Assembly (NCBI RefSeq): GCF_018688375.1
Contig: NZ_CP061318.1
Span: 1,426,001 to 1,490,000 of the forward strand
Origin: Polynucleobacter sp. AP-Ainpum-60-G11
Lineage (GTDB): Bacteria; Pseudomonadota; Gammaproteobacteria; Burkholderiales; Burkholderiaceae
Direction: 5' to 3'
Length of the DNA stretch: 64,000 nt
The stretch's first letter is position 1; each line of letters begins with the position of its first letter. The notes under the pieces were generated by a model that was not told the DNA's origin, ran no database searches, and saw only the letters and a program-made list of their open reading frames with translations. Positions 19,835 through 31,222 of the stretch are shown here, piece by piece. A program made the translations under genes and the position numbers.

Positions 19835-19967
19835 TTATATATTCACTTTGTGCCGCCAGAAGGCCTGACGGGTTAGGTTAAAAAAGCCCCAAGAAACACG
19901 CTAAATTAGAAAATCGCGTTGTAGAGTTTCTTAAGACGCCAAAACAACTTCTATTGCCCACCAAAAA

Positions 19968-20630
19968 TTAAGCTATTTTTGATTGATACCAATCCAAAAC
20001 CGTCTTAACCGCTTGATCTATCGATAATTCTGATGTTTCAAGCACTTTGGCGCCGTCTGCGACCAACAAAGGTGCTGCACCTCGACTACTGTCTCTGGCA
20101 TCGCGCTCTTGTAAATCATGCAGCAAGTCTTCTAGTTTAGCAGAAATTCCCTTAGCTATCAATTGCTTATACCGACGTTCGGCCCTAGCTTCAGCTGTTG
20201 CAGTGAGAAAAACCTTCAAAACTGCATCCGGAAATATGATGCTGGCCATGTCGCGCCCATCAGCCACCAAGCCTGGAATAAGCCTAAAACCATGCTGGAC
20301 ACCGACTAAAGCTTGCCTAACCTCTGGGTGCACCGCAATTGCAGAGGCGCGCAAACCGATGCTTTCAGTGCGAATGGCATCCGTCACGTCTTCAGAATTG
20401 AGCAAAATTTGGCCATTTTTGAAGGAAATCACCAGTTTTTTAGCCAAAATACCCAGTTCTGGGCCATTTTGGGGGTCTATGGATGCTTTTTGACTACCTA
20501 AGGCAACCAGCCGATACAAGGCTCCACTATCTAGGTAATGAAAACCGAGTTTTTCAGCTACCAAGGAGGCGACCGTCCCTTTGCCAGAAGCGGTAGGTCC
20601 ATCAATCGCAATAACGGGAGGCAAGTGCAT
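19968..20630 (-). CDS. cmk: Cytidylate kinase
   Basis: The 220-residue kinase phosphorylates CMP and dCMP. It has the P-loop [16 protein letters not shown] at residues 8-23, [13 protein letters not shown], and the CMP-binding [13 protein letters not shown] loop with ERRYKQL in the lid. It lies 11 bases after aroA and ahead of rpsA, the usual order cmk-rpsA. Confidence 0.96.
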   Translation of the reverse strand: MHLPPVIAIDGPTASGKGTVASLVAEKLGFHYLDSGALYRLVALGSQKASIDPQNGPELGILAKKLVISFKNGQILLNSEDVTDAIRTESIGLRASAIAVHPEVRQALVGVQHGFRLIPGLVADGRDMASIIFPDAVLKVFLTATAEARAERRYKQLIAKGISAKLEDLLHDLQERDARDSSRGAAPLLVADGAKVLETSELSIDQAVKTVLDWYQSKIA

Positions 20631-20641
20631 CGCTGAGACTT

Positions 20642-21973
20642 TTAGGAAACGATCTTTGCAAATTCAGCAAAGTACTTAGGGAAAGTTTTTGCAACGCAAT
20701 TAGGATCATTGATCTGTAGCGCATTAGGACCAAAAGCGGCCAGTGAGAAGCACATTGCCATACGGTGGTCATCGTATGTATCAATACCTTCAGCAGGAGA
20801 CTTCCAATCGGCCAGTGATCGAGGGGCTTGCACCACGATGTAATCAGCACCCTCCTCAACAATAGCGCCAACTTTTTTCAATTCTTTTGCCATCGCCGCA
20901 ATACGATCGGTTTCTTTCACGCGCCAACTGGCAATATTGTTTAGGCGGGTTGGGCCCTCAGCAAACAGCGCGGCAACAGCGAGCGTCATCGCCGCATCTG
21001 GAATTTCCGTGCAATCAATGGTGATGCCATTGAGTTTGCCATTCGCATTTTTCACGCCAGCGACTTCAATCCAATCTTCACCGGAAGAAATCTTTGCACC
21101 CATTAATGCGAGTGCATCAGCAAAAGCAACATCGCCTTGAATACTCTCGCTACCCACACCCAAGACGCGAACCGGTCCACCACCAATCGCGCCAAGCGCT
21201 AAGAAGTAAGAAGCGGAGGATGCATCGCCCTCAACTGATAAGACCCCAGGACTTTGATATACAGCGCCAGTAGTTTTAGCGGGAATTACAAACGACTGTG
21301 CATCTGGGCAAGCCACTTTGACACCAAAGCGCGCCATCAGCTTGAGCGTGATATCAATATACGGTCTAGAAATCAACTCACCTATGACCTCAATCTTGAC
21401 GGACTCCTTTGCCACCAAAGGCAAAGCCATCAACAAGGCTGTCAAAAATTGACTAGAAACATCGCCGCGTACCTTCACAACATCTTTGATTTCAATATCG
21501 GCAGCAAGAATCTTGATTGGCGGATAACCTTCTTGTAATTCGTAATCGATCTTTGCGCCAACTTGTCGCAAGCCATCGACTAGATCCCGAATAGGGCGCT
21601 CATGCATACGAGGCACACCAGACAAGCGGTAATTACCACCCTGCATTGCCAAAGCCGCCGTTAAAGGGCGAATAGCTGTACCCGCATTACCCATAAAGAG
21701 ATCTGCGTTTTGGACCGGGAACTTACCGCCGCAACCTTCAACCACGCAGACTTTGCCTGCTTGATCGATTACGGATAAACCCAACTGACGAAGCGCATTA
21801 CGCATCACTTGCGTATCGTCAGCATCTAGTAAATTTTTAAGAGTTGTCGTACCTGAAGACAAGGCTGCTAACAACAAGGCGCGATTAGAAATACTTTTTG
21901 AACCAGGTAAGACAACTGAGCCTTGTGCTCGCTTGAATGGTCCAATATTGATATCAGGCAAACCGCTCATCAA
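20642..21973 (-). CDS. aroA: 3-phosphoshikimate 1-carboxyvinyltransferase (EPSP synthase)
   Basis: AroA condenses shikimate-3-phosphate with PEP in the shikimate pathway. The 443-residue protein has [17 protein letters not shown] at 22-38, [35 protein letters not shown], and [13 protein letters not shown] [14 protein letters not shown] near the end; these are the EPSPS signatures of the class I type. It overlaps tyrA by 4 bases, which suggests translational coupling. Confidence 0.97.
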   Translation of the reverse strand: MMSGLPDINIGPFKRAQGSVVLPGSKSISNRALLLAALSSGTTTLKNLLDADDTQVMRNALRQLGLSVIDQAGKVCVVEGCGGKFPVQNADLFMGNAGTAIRPLTAALAMQGGNYRLSGVPRMHERPIRDLVDGLRQVGAKIDYELQEGYPPIKILAADIEIKDVVKVRGDVSSQFLTALLMALPLVAKESVKIEVIGELISRPYIDITLKLMARFGVKVACPDAQSFVIPAKTTGAVYQSPGVLSVEGDASSASYFLALGAIGGGPVRVLGVGSESIQGDVAFADALALMGAKISSGEDWIEVAGVKNANGKLNGITIDCTEIPDAAMTLAVAALFAEGPTRLNNIASWRVKETDRIAAMAKELKKVGAIVEEGADYIVVQAPRSLADWKSPAEGIDTYDDHRMAMCFSLAAFGPNALQINDPNCVAKTFPKYFAEFAKIVS

Positions 21974-22851
21974 AGCACATCCAAATCTTGACGCGCTTTA
22001 CTGGCTTTATTAAATAATTTTTCCAAGCCTGCACCCTCACTATCGGCAATCAATTTACGCATGTGATTGACGATAAGTAGATATTGATCGAGTTCTTTTA
22101 GAACGGCTGTGCGATTACCCAAACAAATGTCGCGCCACATCTCAGGACTTGAAGCAGCAATACGTGTGAAATCTTTAAAGCCTGCGCCCACATGACTGAG
22201 CTTTTGATCAGCGTCTTCAGAATTTACTACGCTTGCCATCAAAGCATAAGAAAGAATATGCGGCAAATGAGAAACTGCTGCATAGATCGCATCATGCTGT
22301 ACACAAGAAATCTTTTTCACAACAGAGCCAACGGACTGCCAAAAGCCTTCGATTAAATCCGTATCTTGCGGAGAGTTTTCTTGTAGCGGACAAAGAATTG
22401 TTTGCTTGCCATCAAAGAGATCCGCTTTCGCAGCGCTTGCGCCGTGTTGTGCGCCACCTGCGATCGGATGCGCTGGCACAAACTGACAAGCTTTTTTACC
22501 TAAGACTTCCTTGGCAGCCAGAATCACATCGCCTTTGGTGCTGCCAGCATCTGTCAGCATGGTCCGAGGCTCTAAGTGTGGCTCAATCACTTCAAAAGCA
22601 GCGCGCATCTGCGCAACGGGCACGCACAACACAATCACATCGGATTGTTTTGCCGCCTCAACTAAATCGACTACAGCATCAATCGCACCCATCTTGAGGG
22701 CTTGATCTAAATTTGCAGTGCTGCGACCAACACCCAAGACCTTATTAACTACGCCAGCTTTTTTTAGCGCCAAGCCCAAAGAGGCGCCGATCAAACCCAC
22801 GCCAACAATAGTGACGGTACCGTAATTACTGGATGGATTGATGATGGCCAT
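21970..22851 (-). CDS. tyrA: Prephenate dehydrogenase
   Basis: TyrA oxidatively decarboxylates prephenate to 4-hydroxyphenylpyruvate for tyrosine. The Rossmann start [19 protein letters not shown] and the TyrA motifs [28 protein letters not shown], and [18 protein letters not shown] are clear. The reading frame extends 49 codons upstream into hisC, but the ATG at 22851 (MAIINPSS) gives the family N-terminus and a 293-residue protein. It lies 31 bases past hisC. Confidence 0.94.
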   Translation of the reverse strand: MAIINPSSNYGTVTIVGVGLIGASLGLALKKAGVVNKVLGVGRSTANLDQALKMGAIDAVVDLVEAAKQSDVIVLCVPVAQMRAAFEVIEPHLEPRTMLTDAGSTKGDVILAAKEVLGKKACQFVPAHPIAGGAQHGASAAKADLFDGKQTILCPLQENSPQDTDLIEGFWQSVGSVVKKISCVQHDAIYAAVSHLPHILSYALMASVVNSEDADQKLSHVGAGFKDFTRIAASSPEMWRDICLGNRTAVLKELDQYLLIVNHMRKLIADSEGAGLEKLFNKASKARQDLDVL

Positions 22852-22882
22852 TACTTGATGAAATTTATCTATTTGTATTGAA

Positions 22883-24013
22883 TTACTGCTTCGCCAAAAT
22901 ATCTTTAAGAGCAGTAATAAAGGCTGCATTTTCTTCAGGCATGCCAATCGAGATACGCAACCATTGAGGCAAGCCATAATTTCCGACTGGGCGCACAATG
23001 ATGCCGCGCTTCAGCAACTCCAAATTAATGCGAGCACCAGCACCATCATCTTCGCCCACTTTCACCAGTACAAAGTTTCCAGCCGATGGGAGATAAGTCA
23101 GGCCAAGCGCATCAAATGCTTCGGTAAGTTGAGTAAATCCAGCGCGATTGAGCTCAAAACCTTGCTGCAAGAAAGCGGAATCCTGAAATGCTGCGATCGC
23201 TGCAGCTTGTGCAAGGCTATTCACATTAAATGGCTGACGGATGCGATTCAGCAAATCGGTCAAGGCAGGCTGAGCTACGCCATAGCCAATGCGGAGACCA
23301 GCTAAACCGTATGCCTTAGAAAAGCTGCGCGACAAAATCATATTGGGGAAACGCTTCACCCAAGCAATCGCGTCATAACGTTGCTCAGGAGTGAGGTATT
23401 CGTTATAAGCCTCATCCAAAACCACGACCACGTCAGCAGGCACGGCAACTAAGAAATTCTCAATCTCTTTGGCACTTAAATAGCTGCCAGTAGGATTATT
23501 TGGGTTAGCCACAAATACCAGCTTGGCTTTATTGCCAGCAGCTTTTACCGCTTGCAACATGGTAGGTAAATCGTGGCCATACATTTGCGTAGCGGCTACT
23601 TCAACTGCTTTGGCTCCAACAGCTTGAGTGGCTAATGGATAAACAGCAAAAGCATGTTTAGAAAAAATCACTTCGTCGCCAGCTTGCGCAACTGCACGGG
23701 CAGCTAATTCCAAGATGTCGTTACTACCATTACCCAGGGTAATCCAATCTGTTGGAACACCTAAGCGCGCTGACAACACATTCTTTAATTCAAAACCATT
23801 GGAATCTGGATAACGACCCAAATCACTTGCGGCCTTCAACATTGCATCTTGGGCTGACTTTGGCATGCCCAATGGATTCTCGTTGGAGGCCAGCTTCACA
23901 ATTTTGCTTTCATCAAGACCATATTCACGCGCAACTTCGCTGATAGGCCGCCCACCAACATATGGCGCTATTGCATGGATGTGCTTTAAACCAATATTGG
24001 ATTTAGATGTCAT
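22883..24013 (-). CDS. hisC: Histidinol-phosphate aminotransferase
   Basis: A fold-type I PLP transaminase of 376 residues. It has KLASNENPLGMPKSA near the start, the LGNGSNDILELAARA loop, NPNNPTGSYL, and the PLP Lys in SRSFSKAYGLAGLRIGYG. In this gene order it is probably the second HisC, shared between histidine and aromatic amino-acid synthesis (the HisC2 placement beside tyrA and pheA). It overlaps pheA by 4 bases. Confidence 0.93.
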   Translation of the reverse strand: MTSKSNIGLKHIHAIAPYVGGRPISEVAREYGLDESKIVKLASNENPLGMPKSAQDAMLKAASDLGRYPDSNGFELKNVLSARLGVPTDWITLGNGSNDILELAARAVAQAGDEVIFSKHAFAVYPLATQAVGAKAVEVAATQMYGHDLPTMLQAVKAAGNKAKLVFVANPNNPTGSYLSAKEIENFLVAVPADVVVVLDEAYNEYLTPEQRYDAIAWVKRFPNMILSRSFSKAYGLAGLRIGYGVAQPALTDLLNRIRQPFNVNSLAQAAAIAAFQDSAFLQQGFELNRAGFTQLTEAFDALGLTYLPSAGNFVLVKVGEDDGAGARINLELLKRGIIVRPVGNYGLPQWLRISIGMPEENAAFITALKDILAKQ

Positions 24014-25104
24014 GCTGAATGAGGGTATGAGCCAAGGTTCTTATAGAAAGCAGCTGTTGTTTTTAACTCATCCAATGCTTTGGCTACTTTTGCATCCTCA
24101 GAGTGTCCCGCTATATCAATATAAAAGTGATATTCCCAAGTACCCTTACGAGCTGGACGAGACTCAAAGCGATTCATGGAAACGCCATGCTTTGCCAAGG
24201 GCTCTAATAAGCGATGTACCGCACCCGGTTGGTTGTCCACCGACAGCACTAAAGAGGTTTGATCTTTACCGGTTGGCTGACACTCGTAAGTGCCGACCAC
24301 CACAAAACGCGTACGGTTATGTGGATCATCTTGAATCTGTGCCGCTACCGCTTGAAGACCATAAGCTTCCTGAGCGGGATCCCCAGCAATTGCTGCGAGC
24401 GTTGGGTCAATCGAGGCCATGCGAGCCGCCTCAGCATTACTGCTGACTGCCTGCCGCTTTAATTGTGGTGCATGCACACTTAACCATTGCTGACATTGAG
24501 CCAAAGCTTGAGCATGAGCGCAAACAGTAGTCACCCCATCTAAGTTGCCACTCTTCGTTAAAAGATGGTGGCGAATCGGTAGTACGACTTCACCACTGAT
24601 GCGCATTGGCGAATCTAGAAGCAAGTCTAGCGTGCGAGAAATCGCGCCCTCACTAGAATTTTCTACAGGTACAACACCAAACTGCGCTGCGCCCTTCTCT
24701 ACCGCCTTGAATACCTCATCAAGACTGTTACAAGGCAAGCCCGCAATCGAGTGCCCAAAATAGGTTTGCGCTGCTTGCTCTGAAAATGTTCCTACTGGCC
24801 CAAGGTAGGCGATTGTCTGACGAGCCTCTAAGGCACGGCAAGCTGACATCACTTCACGCCAAATCGCCGCGATGCCATCAGGCAACAATGGGCCTTTACT
24901 TAACTCCTGCAAACGAGCGACTACTTGACGCTCGCGCTCTGGCCTAAATACAGGTGATGAAAAGCCACCTTTGATATGGCCAACTTCTTGTGCTGCTTTT
25001 GCACGCTGCGATAGTAAATCTAAAATCTGCGCGTCCAGCGCATCAATCTTCTCGCGAATTGGTGCTAGGCGCTGCTCTTCGGTACTCTGGTCTTTGGAGC
25101 TCAT
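24010..25104 (-). CDS. pheA: Bifunctional chorismate mutase / prephenate dehydratase
   Basis: This 364-residue P-protein has an N-terminal AroQ chorismate mutase (residues about 14-100), a prephenate dehydratase domain beginning TIAYLGPVGTFSEQAA, with VVPVENSSEGAISRTLDLL and the catalytic HNRTRFVVVG motif, and a C-terminal ACT domain with the ESRP phenylalanine-binding run (FESRPARKGTWEYHFYID). It converts chorismate to phenylpyruvate and should be feedback-inhibited by Phe. Its ATG overlaps the serC stop by one base. Confidence 0.97.
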   Translation of the reverse strand: MSSKDQSTEEQRLAPIREKIDALDAQILDLLSQRAKAAQEVGHIKGGFSSPVFRPERERQVVARLQELSKGPLLPDGIAAIWREVMSACRALEARQTIAYLGPVGTFSEQAAQTYFGHSIAGLPCNSLDEVFKAVEKGAAQFGVVPVENSSEGAISRTLDLLLDSPMRISGEVVLPIRHHLLTKSGNLDGVTTVCAHAQALAQCQQWLSVHAPQLKRQAVSSNAEAARMASIDPTLAAIAGDPAQEAYGLQAVAAQIQDDPHNRTRFVVVGTYECQPTGKDQTSLVLSVDNQPGAVHRLLEPLAKHGVSMNRFESRPARKGTWEYHFYIDIAGHSEDAKVAKALDELKTTAAFYKNLGSYPHSA

Positions 25105-26201
25105 TAGGCACGCCTTTCAAAGTCACGCATAAATTCCACTAAGGCTTTAACACCTTCGAGCGGCATTGCGTTGTAAATACTGGCACGCATGCCACCAGCA
25201 GCCTTATGACCACGCAAGGCAACTAAGCCTGCTGCATTGGATTGCTCCAAGAACTGAGCATTTAAGTTCTCGTCCTTCAAGAAGAAGGTGACGTTCATTC
25301 TGGATCGATATTCTTTAGGAATTCGATTCTCGTAAAGACTGCTTTGATCCAGGTAGCTATAGAGTAACTCTGCTTTTTCTTGATTGCGTTTCTCGATTGC
25401 TTTCACGCCACCTTGTTTTAACAACCACTTAAATCCTAATCCAGCCATATAGATGGAAAAGGTTGGGGGTGTATTCAACATCGAGTCAGTTGCGGCTTGC
25501 TTAGACCAGTCCCAAATTGATGGGGTGATCTTCATACTGTGCCCCATTAAATCTTTGCGAACGATCACGATGGTTACGCCGGATGGGCCGATATTCTTTT
25601 GCGCACCACCAAACCAGACGCCACACTTTGTGACATCCATTTCTTTGGAAAGAATATTGCTAGAGATATCAGCAACCAGTAACTTGCCATTTACATCCGG
25701 CACATCTGGAAACTCTACGCCGCCAATGGTTTCATTCGCGCAGTAGTGAACGTAAGCAGCATCGTTAGATAGTTGCCAAGTAGAGCGATCTGGAATGGTG
25801 TTGAATTTTTCAGATGCAGAAGATGCGGCTAAATGAGCCACACCATATTTTTCAGCTTCTTTAAATGATTTTTCAGACCAAATACCGGTCACCAAAAAAT
25901 CTGCCTTAGGACCATTCTTGGCCAAGGGCATGAGGTTCATTGGAATGGCGGCATTCTGACCTAAGCCACCGCCTTGCAGCATCAATATTTCATAAGAATC
26001 CGGAATACCCATCAGGGTGCGCAAATCTTGCAGCACCTCTTCATATAGGGCCATGAACTCTTTGCCGCGATGACTCACTTCCATCACGCTGGCGCCTAAG
26101 CCCTGCCAGTTCAACATCTCTGCAGCAGCCTGCTGTAACACCTCTTCAGGCAAGGTAGCAGGCCCCGCAGCGAAATTAAAAATGCGGCGGTCAAACGTCA
26201 T
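25104..26201 (-). CDS. serC: Phosphoserine aminotransferase
   Basis: The 365-residue enzyme makes O-phosphoserine, and can also act in pyridoxal phosphate synthesis. It begins FNFAAGPATLPEEVLQQA and has MEVSHRGKEF, the PLP Lys in FGGAQKNIGPSGVT, and the C-terminal GHKAAGGMRASIYNAMP. It lies 31 bases after gyrA. The gyrA-serC-pheA-hisC-tyrA-aroA-cmk-rpsA order is a known betaproteobacterial arrangement. Confidence 0.97.
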   Translation of the reverse strand: MTFDRRIFNFAAGPATLPEEVLQQAAAEMLNWQGLGASVMEVSHRGKEFMALYEEVLQDLRTLMGIPDSYEILMLQGGGLGQNAAIPMNLMPLAKNGPKADFLVTGIWSEKSFKEAEKYGVAHLAASSASEKFNTIPDRSTWQLSNDAAYVHYCANETIGGVEFPDVPDVNGKLLVADISSNILSKEMDVTKCGVWFGGAQKNIGPSGVTIVIVRKDLMGHSMKITPSIWDWSKQAATDSMLNTPPTFSIYMAGLGFKWLLKQGGVKAIEKRNQEKAELLYSYLDQSSLYENRIPKEYRSRMNVTFFLKDENLNAQFLEQSNAAGLVALRGHKAAGGMRASIYNAMPLEGVKALVEFMRDFERRA

Positions 26202-26232
26202 GATGAATTAATTAACCTTGTATGAATGCCAA

Positions 26233-28956
26233 TTAGGCATCACCAGCTTCTTCAGAATTGGAGTCAACTGCTGGATCAGCGGAAACATCTCCACCTTCAC
26301 CGTCTTCACCATCATCCAAATCATTCTCATCATCAGAATCACTTTCAGCAATACGCTGCAAGCCAGATAAACGAGTGCCTTCATCCACATTGATCAAAGT
26401 AACGCCTTGTGTTGCGCGCCCCATCTCGCGAATCTCTGAGACACGTGTGCGCACCAAGATGCCGCCAGTAGTGATCAACATAATTTGATCTTCTGGAGAC
26501 ACCAAAGCAGCAGCAACCACTTTACCGTTTCGCTCAGTTGTCTGAATTGCGATCATGCCTTTAGTGCCGCGGCCATGACGGGTGTATTCACCAATCGGAG
26601 TACGTTTACCAAATCCATTTTCCGTTGCAGTCAATACACTACTCGGAATAGCAAGGCCATTCTCATCAACGACAACTGCTTCAGCGCCTTCTGCCGCTTC
26701 AGCTGGAGCAACCAACATGGCGATCACTTGATGACCCTCACCCAAGTTCATACCACGCACACCGCGCGCTGTACGACCCATTGGACGAACATCATTCTCA
26801 TCAAAACGTACTGCCTTACCCGCGTCAGAGAACAACATCACATCATGCTGACCATCAGTAATGGCTGCACCAACTAAGAAGTCGTTTTCATTCAAATCAA
26901 CAGCAATAATTCCAGCCTTACGAGGATTGGAGAAGTCAGACAAACGTGTCTTCTTCACGGTGCCTAGGCTTGTTGCCATAAAGACGTAATGATCATCCTG
27001 ATATCCCTTGATCGGGAGAATCACAGTGATCTTTTCGCCTTCGATCAATGGGAACATATTGACGATCGGCTTACCACGTGAATTACGGCTACCCTGTGGA
27101 ACTTCCCATACTTTGAGCCAGTACATGCGTCCACGATCAGAGAAGCACAGAATGATGTCATGCGTATTCGCAACAAAGAGCGTTTCAATCCAGTCTTCGT
27201 TCTTCGTAGCTGCAGCTTGTTTGCCGCGACCACCACGTTTTTGCGCACGGTATTCACTGAGAGGCTGGCTCTTCATATAACCGGTGTTAGAAAGTGTGAC
27301 CACCATATCTTGCGGAGTGATCAAATCTTCAGTGAACAACTCGGTTGCATTCATTTCGATAAATGAACGGCGACCACTATCACCACCAGCAATTCCAAAT
27401 TCAGCTTGCACTTCTTTCAATTCAGATTCGATGACTTGAGTAACGCGCTCTGGCTTAGCGAGTAAGTCGAGCAAGTCAGAAATCTCTGCCATGACATCTT
27501 TGTACTCATTCACAATCTTGTCTTGCTCAAGGCCAGTCAAGCGTTGTAAACGCATCTGCAAAATTTCTTGCGCTTGACTATCAGACAAGCGATAGAGACC
27601 AGTAGTTTGCATGCCGTACTCAGGCAATAAACCCTCAGGGCGATAAGCGTTGCGGCCGCCCGGTGTATCCGTCTCAGCACGCGCCAACATCTCGCGCACC
27701 ATGGAAGAATCCCATGCCTTGCTCATCAATTCTGACTTAGCAACCACTGGGTTTGCAGCAGCTTTAATGATGGCAATAAATTCGTCAATGTTTGCCAATG
27801 CAACTGCCAAGCCTTCTAAGACATGACCACGTTCACGCGCTTTGCGTAATTCAAAAATCGTACGACGTGTAACTACTTCACGACGATGTTGCAAGAAGTA
27901 CTCCAGCATTTGCTTCAGATTCAATAGGCGCGGTTGGTTATCAACCAATGCCACCATATTCATACCAAAGTTATCTTGCAGTTGAGTGCTCTTATACAAA
28001 TTATTAAGAACGACTTCAGGAACTTCACCACGCTTGAGCTCGATCACTACACGCATACCTGACTTGTCAGATTCATCGCGTAGATCAGAGATGCCTTCTA
28101 CTTTTTTCTCATTCACCAACTCAGCAATGCGCTCGAGCAAGTTCTTTTTATTCACTTGGTATGGCAACTCATCAACGATGATGGCCTGACGTGCACCCTT
28201 ATCGAGATCCTCAAAGTGAGTTTTGGCGCGCATCACCACACGACCCCGGCCAGTGCGATAGCCTTCACGAACCCCTTGAACACCATAAATAATGCCGGCG
28301 GTCGGGAAATCTGGAGCTGGAATGATCTCAATCAGCTCGTCGATTGTGCATTCTGGGTTGTGCAGCACGTGCAAACAGGCTGTAACCACTTCATCCAAGT
28401 TATGGGGAGGAATATTGGTCGCCATACCCACGGCAATGCCTGAACTGCCGTTTATCAGCAAATTAGGCACTTTTGCAGGAAGAATGAGGGGTTCTTTCTC
28501 ACTTCCGTCGTAATTTGGCCCAAAATCCACGGTTTCTTTATCTAAATCAGCCAAAAGCTCATGGGCGATCTTACGAAGGCGGATCTCGGTATAGCGCATT
28601 GCAGCAGCGTTATCGCCGTCTACGGAGCCGAAGTTACCCTGTCCGTCAACCAGCATATAGCGCAGAGAGAAGTCCTGAGCCATACGAACAATGGTGTCAT
28701 ACACCGCAGAATCGCCATGTGGATGGTATTTACCGATGACATCGCCAACTATACGGGCAGATTTTTTGTAAGCTCGGTTCCAATCGTTGTTTAATTCATA
28801 CATCGCGAATAAGACCCGACGATGAACCGGTTTGAGACCGTCGCGCACGTCTGGCAGGGCTCTGCCGACAATCACGCTCATTGCGTAGTCCAAATAGGAC
28901 CGCCGCATTTCGTCTTCTAGGGATATTGGTAGTGTTTCTTTAGCGGCTTGTTCCAT
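26233..28956 (-). CDS. gyrA: DNA gyrase subunit A
   Basis: This 907-residue type II topoisomerase subunit has the catalytic Tyr in [11 protein letters not shown], the quinolone-resistance region [16 protein letters not shown] with the usual Ser and Asp (susceptible-type residues), and the GyrA box QKRGGRG at the start of the beta-pinwheel. The last 35 residues form a very acidic tail (about half Asp/Glu). It heads the serC-to-aroA run. The ATG at 28956 gives the family start ([18 protein letters not shown]). Confidence 0.98.
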   Translation of the reverse strand: MEQAAKETLPISLEDEMRRSYLDYAMSVIVGRALPDVRDGLKPVHRRVLFAMYELNNDWNRAYKKSARIVGDVIGKYHPHGDSAVYDTIVRMAQDFSLRYMLVDGQGNFGSVDGDNAAAMRYTEIRLRKIAHELLADLDKETVDFGPNYDGSEKEPLILPAKVPNLLINGSSGIAVGMATNIPPHNLDEVVTACLHVLHNPECTIDELIEIIPAPDFPTAGIIYGVQGVREGYRTGRGRVVMRAKTHFEDLDKGARQAIIVDELPYQVNKKNLLERIAELVNEKKVEGISDLRDESDKSGMRVVIELKRGEVPEVVLNNLYKSTQLQDNFGMNMVALVDNQPRLLNLKQMLEYFLQHRREVVTRRTIFELRKARERGHVLEGLAVALANIDEFIAIIKAAANPVVAKSELMSKAWDSSMVREMLARAETDTPGGRNAYRPEGLLPEYGMQTTGLYRLSDSQAQEILQMRLQRLTGLEQDKIVNEYKDVMAEISDLLDLLAKPERVTQVIESELKEVQAEFGIAGGDSGRRSFIEMNATELFTEDLITPQDMVVTLSNTGYMKSQPLSEYRAQKRGGRGKQAAATKNEDWIETLFVANTHDIILCFSDRGRMYWLKVWEVPQGSRNSRGKPIVNMFPLIEGEKITVILPIKGYQDDHYVFMATSLGTVKKTRLSDFSNPRKAGIIAVDLNENDFLVGAAITDGQHDVMLFSDAGKAVRFDENDVRPMGRTARGVRGMNLGEGHQVIAMLVAPAEAAEGAEAVVVDENGLAIPSSVLTATENGFGKRTPIGEYTRHGRGTKGMIAIQTTERNGKVVAAALVSPEDQIMLITTGGILVRTRVSEIREMGRATQGVTLINVDEGTRLSGLQRIAESDSDDENDLDDGEDGEGGDVSADPAVDSNSEEAGDA

Positions 28957-29116
28957 TTAGAAATAATATCATTTTGATGACTGATAGCCCCTATGCTAAT
29001 ATTCTGTCAGTTTGTACGAAATTGAGATGTGTCGCTTTGCGGTTTTTTGCTTCAAAGTAGGGCGAATTACATTTAAGTTTGACTTTAATTAAAAAAGAGA
29101 TTTTTGAGGACTAAAA

Positions 29117-29689
29117 ATGAACAAAACCCTAAAAGTGTTGTTAGCTTCTGTTGTTACTGTTTCTGCATCTGCAGCGATGGCTTCTGATAACTGGGAAAAC
29201 AGCAACGGTTTGAGCTGGAAAAACGGCGACGGCGCATTGTGCTGGCGTGATAGCAGCTGGACTCCTGCAACTGCAGCTAAAGATTGTGATGGCTATTTAA
29301 CTCCTAAAGCTGCTACATCTGGTGTTAGCCAAAGCAAAATTACTTTGCAAGCTGACACACTCTATGACTTCAACAAGTCTGACTTGAAGCCAGAAGGTAA
29401 AGCAACTTTAGACAAAATCGCTAAAGACTTAAGCAAGATCAAATTAGAAGTAATTATTGCTGTTGGTAACACTGATAGCGTTGGTACTGATGCTTACAAC
29501 ATGGCCCTCGGCCAGCGTCGTGCTCAGTCCGTTAAAGCTTACTTGGTAAGCAAAGGTGTTGACGGTAGCCGTATCTACACAGAATCAAAAGGCAAGAGCA
29601 ATCCAGTTGCTAGCAATGCAACTGCTGAAGGCCGCGCTAAGAACCGCCGCACCGACATCGAAGTTGTTGGTACAGCTGCAGTTAAGTAA
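29117..29689 (+). CDS. OmpA-family outer-membrane / peptidoglycan-binding protein
   Basis: A 190-residue protein with a Sec signal peptide (cleavage near ASAAMA-SD), a short N-terminal region WENSNGLSWKNGDGALCWR found in betaproteobacterial OmpA-like proteins, and a C-terminal OmpA domain with TLYDFNKSDLKP, NTDSVGTDAYNMALGQRRA and AEGRAKNRRTDIEVVG. The Asp and Arg of the last motif bind meso-diaminopimelate. It lacks a full eight-strand barrel, so it is probably a periplasmic or short-anchored peptidoglycan tether. A GAGGA site precedes the ATG and a strong terminator follows. Confidence 0.92.
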   Translation: MNKTLKVLLASVVTVSASAAMASDNWENSNGLSWKNGDGALCWRDSSWTPATAAKDCDGYLTPKAATSGVSQSKITLQADTLYDFNKSDLKPEGKATLDKIAKDLSKIKLEVIIAVGNTDSVGTDAYNMALGQRRAQSVKAYLVSKGVDGSRIYTESKGKSNPVASNATAEGRAKNRRTDIEVVGTAAVK

Positions 29690-29703
29690 TTCTTTTTACT
29701 TGT

Positions 29704-29732
29704 AAAAAAGCCCGGTTCTGCCGGGCTTTTTT
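29704..29732 (+). terminator. Intrinsic terminator after the OmpA-like gene
   Basis: An AAAAAAGCCCGG arm, the 5-base loop TTCTG and CCGGGCTTTTTT form a GC-rich hairpin with a T-run 15 bases past the stop. Confidence 0.92.
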
Positions 29733-29789
29733 ATTTCCGCTATATTCGTAATTCATTTATCTTAGTGCGCTTCCAGCGCTTTTATCTCC

Positions 29790-30479
29790 ATGAACGTCGA
29801 TCAATCTGAAATCGCTAAATTTAGCGCCCTAGCCCATCGCTGGTGGGATCCCCATAGTGAATTCAAGCCTTTACATGCTATCAACCCCTTGCGCCTCAAT
29901 TGGATCAAATCCTTTGTTGACCTCCAAGGAAAGAAGGTTCTCGATGTTGGTTGTGGCGGTGGAATTCTGGCGGAGTCTATAGCGCAATCAGGCGCCGATA
30001 CCTGTGGCATCGACTTATCTGAAAAGGCGCTTAAAGTTGCAGAGTTGCATGCCCTTGAGGTGGGTGCCACTCTCAAATACCGCTCTATTTCAGCTGAAGC
30101 ACTCGCTGAGCAAGAGCCTGCTCAATATGACGTGGTGACCTGCATGGAGATGCTAGAACACGTACCAGACCCTGCCTCAGTTGTTAGGGCCTGCGCAAAG
30201 CTCTGTAAGCCAGGAGGCACCCTCTTTTTTAGCACCCTCAATCGCAGCCCTAAGTCCTACTTATTTGCCATTATTGGCGCTGAATACATCCTCCGCCTAC
30301 TGCCAAAAGGTACTCACGAGTACGCCAAATTCATCAAACCTTCTGAATTAGTCGCCTTTACTCGGCAAGCAGGGCTCGAGATGATCGGCATGAAGGGAAT
30401 GAGCTACAACCCTATTACTCAGGTTTACAGCCTCGGTGAAGATGTTGATGTGAACTATATGATTGCGGTGCGAAAATGA
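29790..30479 (+). CDS. ubiG: Ubiquinone biosynthesis O-methyltransferase
   Basis: UbiG carries out both O-methylations of ubiquinone synthesis. The 229-residue class I methyltransferase has [30 protein letters not shown], the SAM loop [19 protein letters not shown], and the family run [19 protein letters not shown]. The next gene, gph, overlaps its stop by 4 bases, an arrangement common in betaproteobacteria. Confidence 0.97.
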   Translation: MNVDQSEIAKFSALAHRWWDPHSEFKPLHAINPLRLNWIKSFVDLQGKKVLDVGCGGGILAESIAQSGADTCGIDLSEKALKVAELHALEVGATLKYRSISAEALAEQEPAQYDVVTCMEMLEHVPDPASVVRACAKLCKPGGTLFFSTLNRSPKSYLFAIIGAEYILRLLPKGTHEYAKFIKPSELVAFTRQAGLEMIGMKGMSYNPITQVYSLGEDVDVNYMIAVRK

Positions 30480-31153
30480 GTAGCGGGTTAGTAAGTCCTT
30501 ACAAGGGCATCTTTTTTGATCTAGATGGCACTCTTGCTGACACGGCTCCAGACCTCGTGGCTGCAGCCAATCAACTCCTCATCACCAGAAATCTCCCGCC
30601 TAAGCAATACGAAGTATTACGACCTTGCGCGTCTGCTGGAGCCCGCGGACTCATTGGCGGGGCGTTTGGTATCAGCATAGATCACCCAGACTTCATCCCC
30701 CTACGAGATGAGTTCTTTGCGAACTATGAGCAGGCTTTATTGGTAAACAGTGTGCTTTTTGAGGGTGTTGATTATTTATTGGACCAACTGGATAGCGCAA
30801 ACCTTCCCTGGGGCATTGTGACTAATAAAAGTGAGCGCTTTACCCACCCCCTCACGGAACAGATGGGCTTGCGCCAAAGAGCGGTGTCAACCATCTCGGG
30901 TGATACGACTCCACACTCAAAACCTCATCCTGAGCCCATCTTGCACGCTGCTAGGGTTGCCAATATTGATCCGAGTAAATCTGTATATGTAGGTGACGAT
31001 ATTAGAGACATCGTGGCAGGCAAAGCAGCAGGCATGAAGACGATTGCAGCAGCTTATGGCTATTGCGGCTGTGAGGAGCCTCCAGAGGCTTGGGGTGCCG
31101 ATTATCTTGTGCGCCACCCAAAAGAATTACTAGAAATCATCTTCCCACGGTAG
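30476..31153 (+). CDS. gph: Phosphoglycolate phosphatase-like HAD hydrolase
   Basis: A 225-residue HAD phosphatase. It has the nucleophile motif [15 protein letters not shown] near residue 15, a cap domain, the TNKS motif II, and [18 protein letters not shown] as motif IV. The Gph subfamily removes phosphate from 2-phosphoglycolate. Pairing with ubiG by a 4-base overlap has also led to the idea that this HAD has a role near quinone synthesis (MupP/UbiG-linked HADs), so substrate is less certain than fold. Confidence 0.85.
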   Translation: MSSGLVSPYKGIFFDLDGTLADTAPDLVAAANQLLITRNLPPKQYEVLRPCASAGARGLIGGAFGISIDHPDFIPLRDEFFANYEQALLVNSVLFEGVDYLLDQLDSANLPWGIVTNKSERFTHPLTEQMGLRQRAVSTISGDTTPHSKPHPEPILHAARVANIDPSKSVYVGDDIRDIVAGKAAGMKTIAAAYGYCGCEEPPEAWGADYLVRHPKELLEIIFPR

Positions 31154-31176
31154 GGAGATCAAAAGATAACAAGCAA

Positions 31177-31197
31177 TTTAAGGCCAAGAGCCTTAAA
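31177..31197. promoter_or_regulatory. Inverted repeat upstream of ssrA, possible promoter element
   Basis: An 8-bp perfect inverted repeat (TTTAAGGC/GCCTTAAA, 5-base loop) lies 26 bases before the tmRNA. Its right arm runs into TAAAAT, which could be the ssrA -10 box. No good -35 is seen, so this is a weak call. Confidence 0.3.
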
Positions 31198-31222
31198 ATA
31201 GAGTTTCCAATGCTTGCAATCT

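Noticed and set aside
22852..22998. Upstream extension of tyrA
   Set aside because: It overlaps the end of hisC in another frame; the ATG at 22851 matches the family start.
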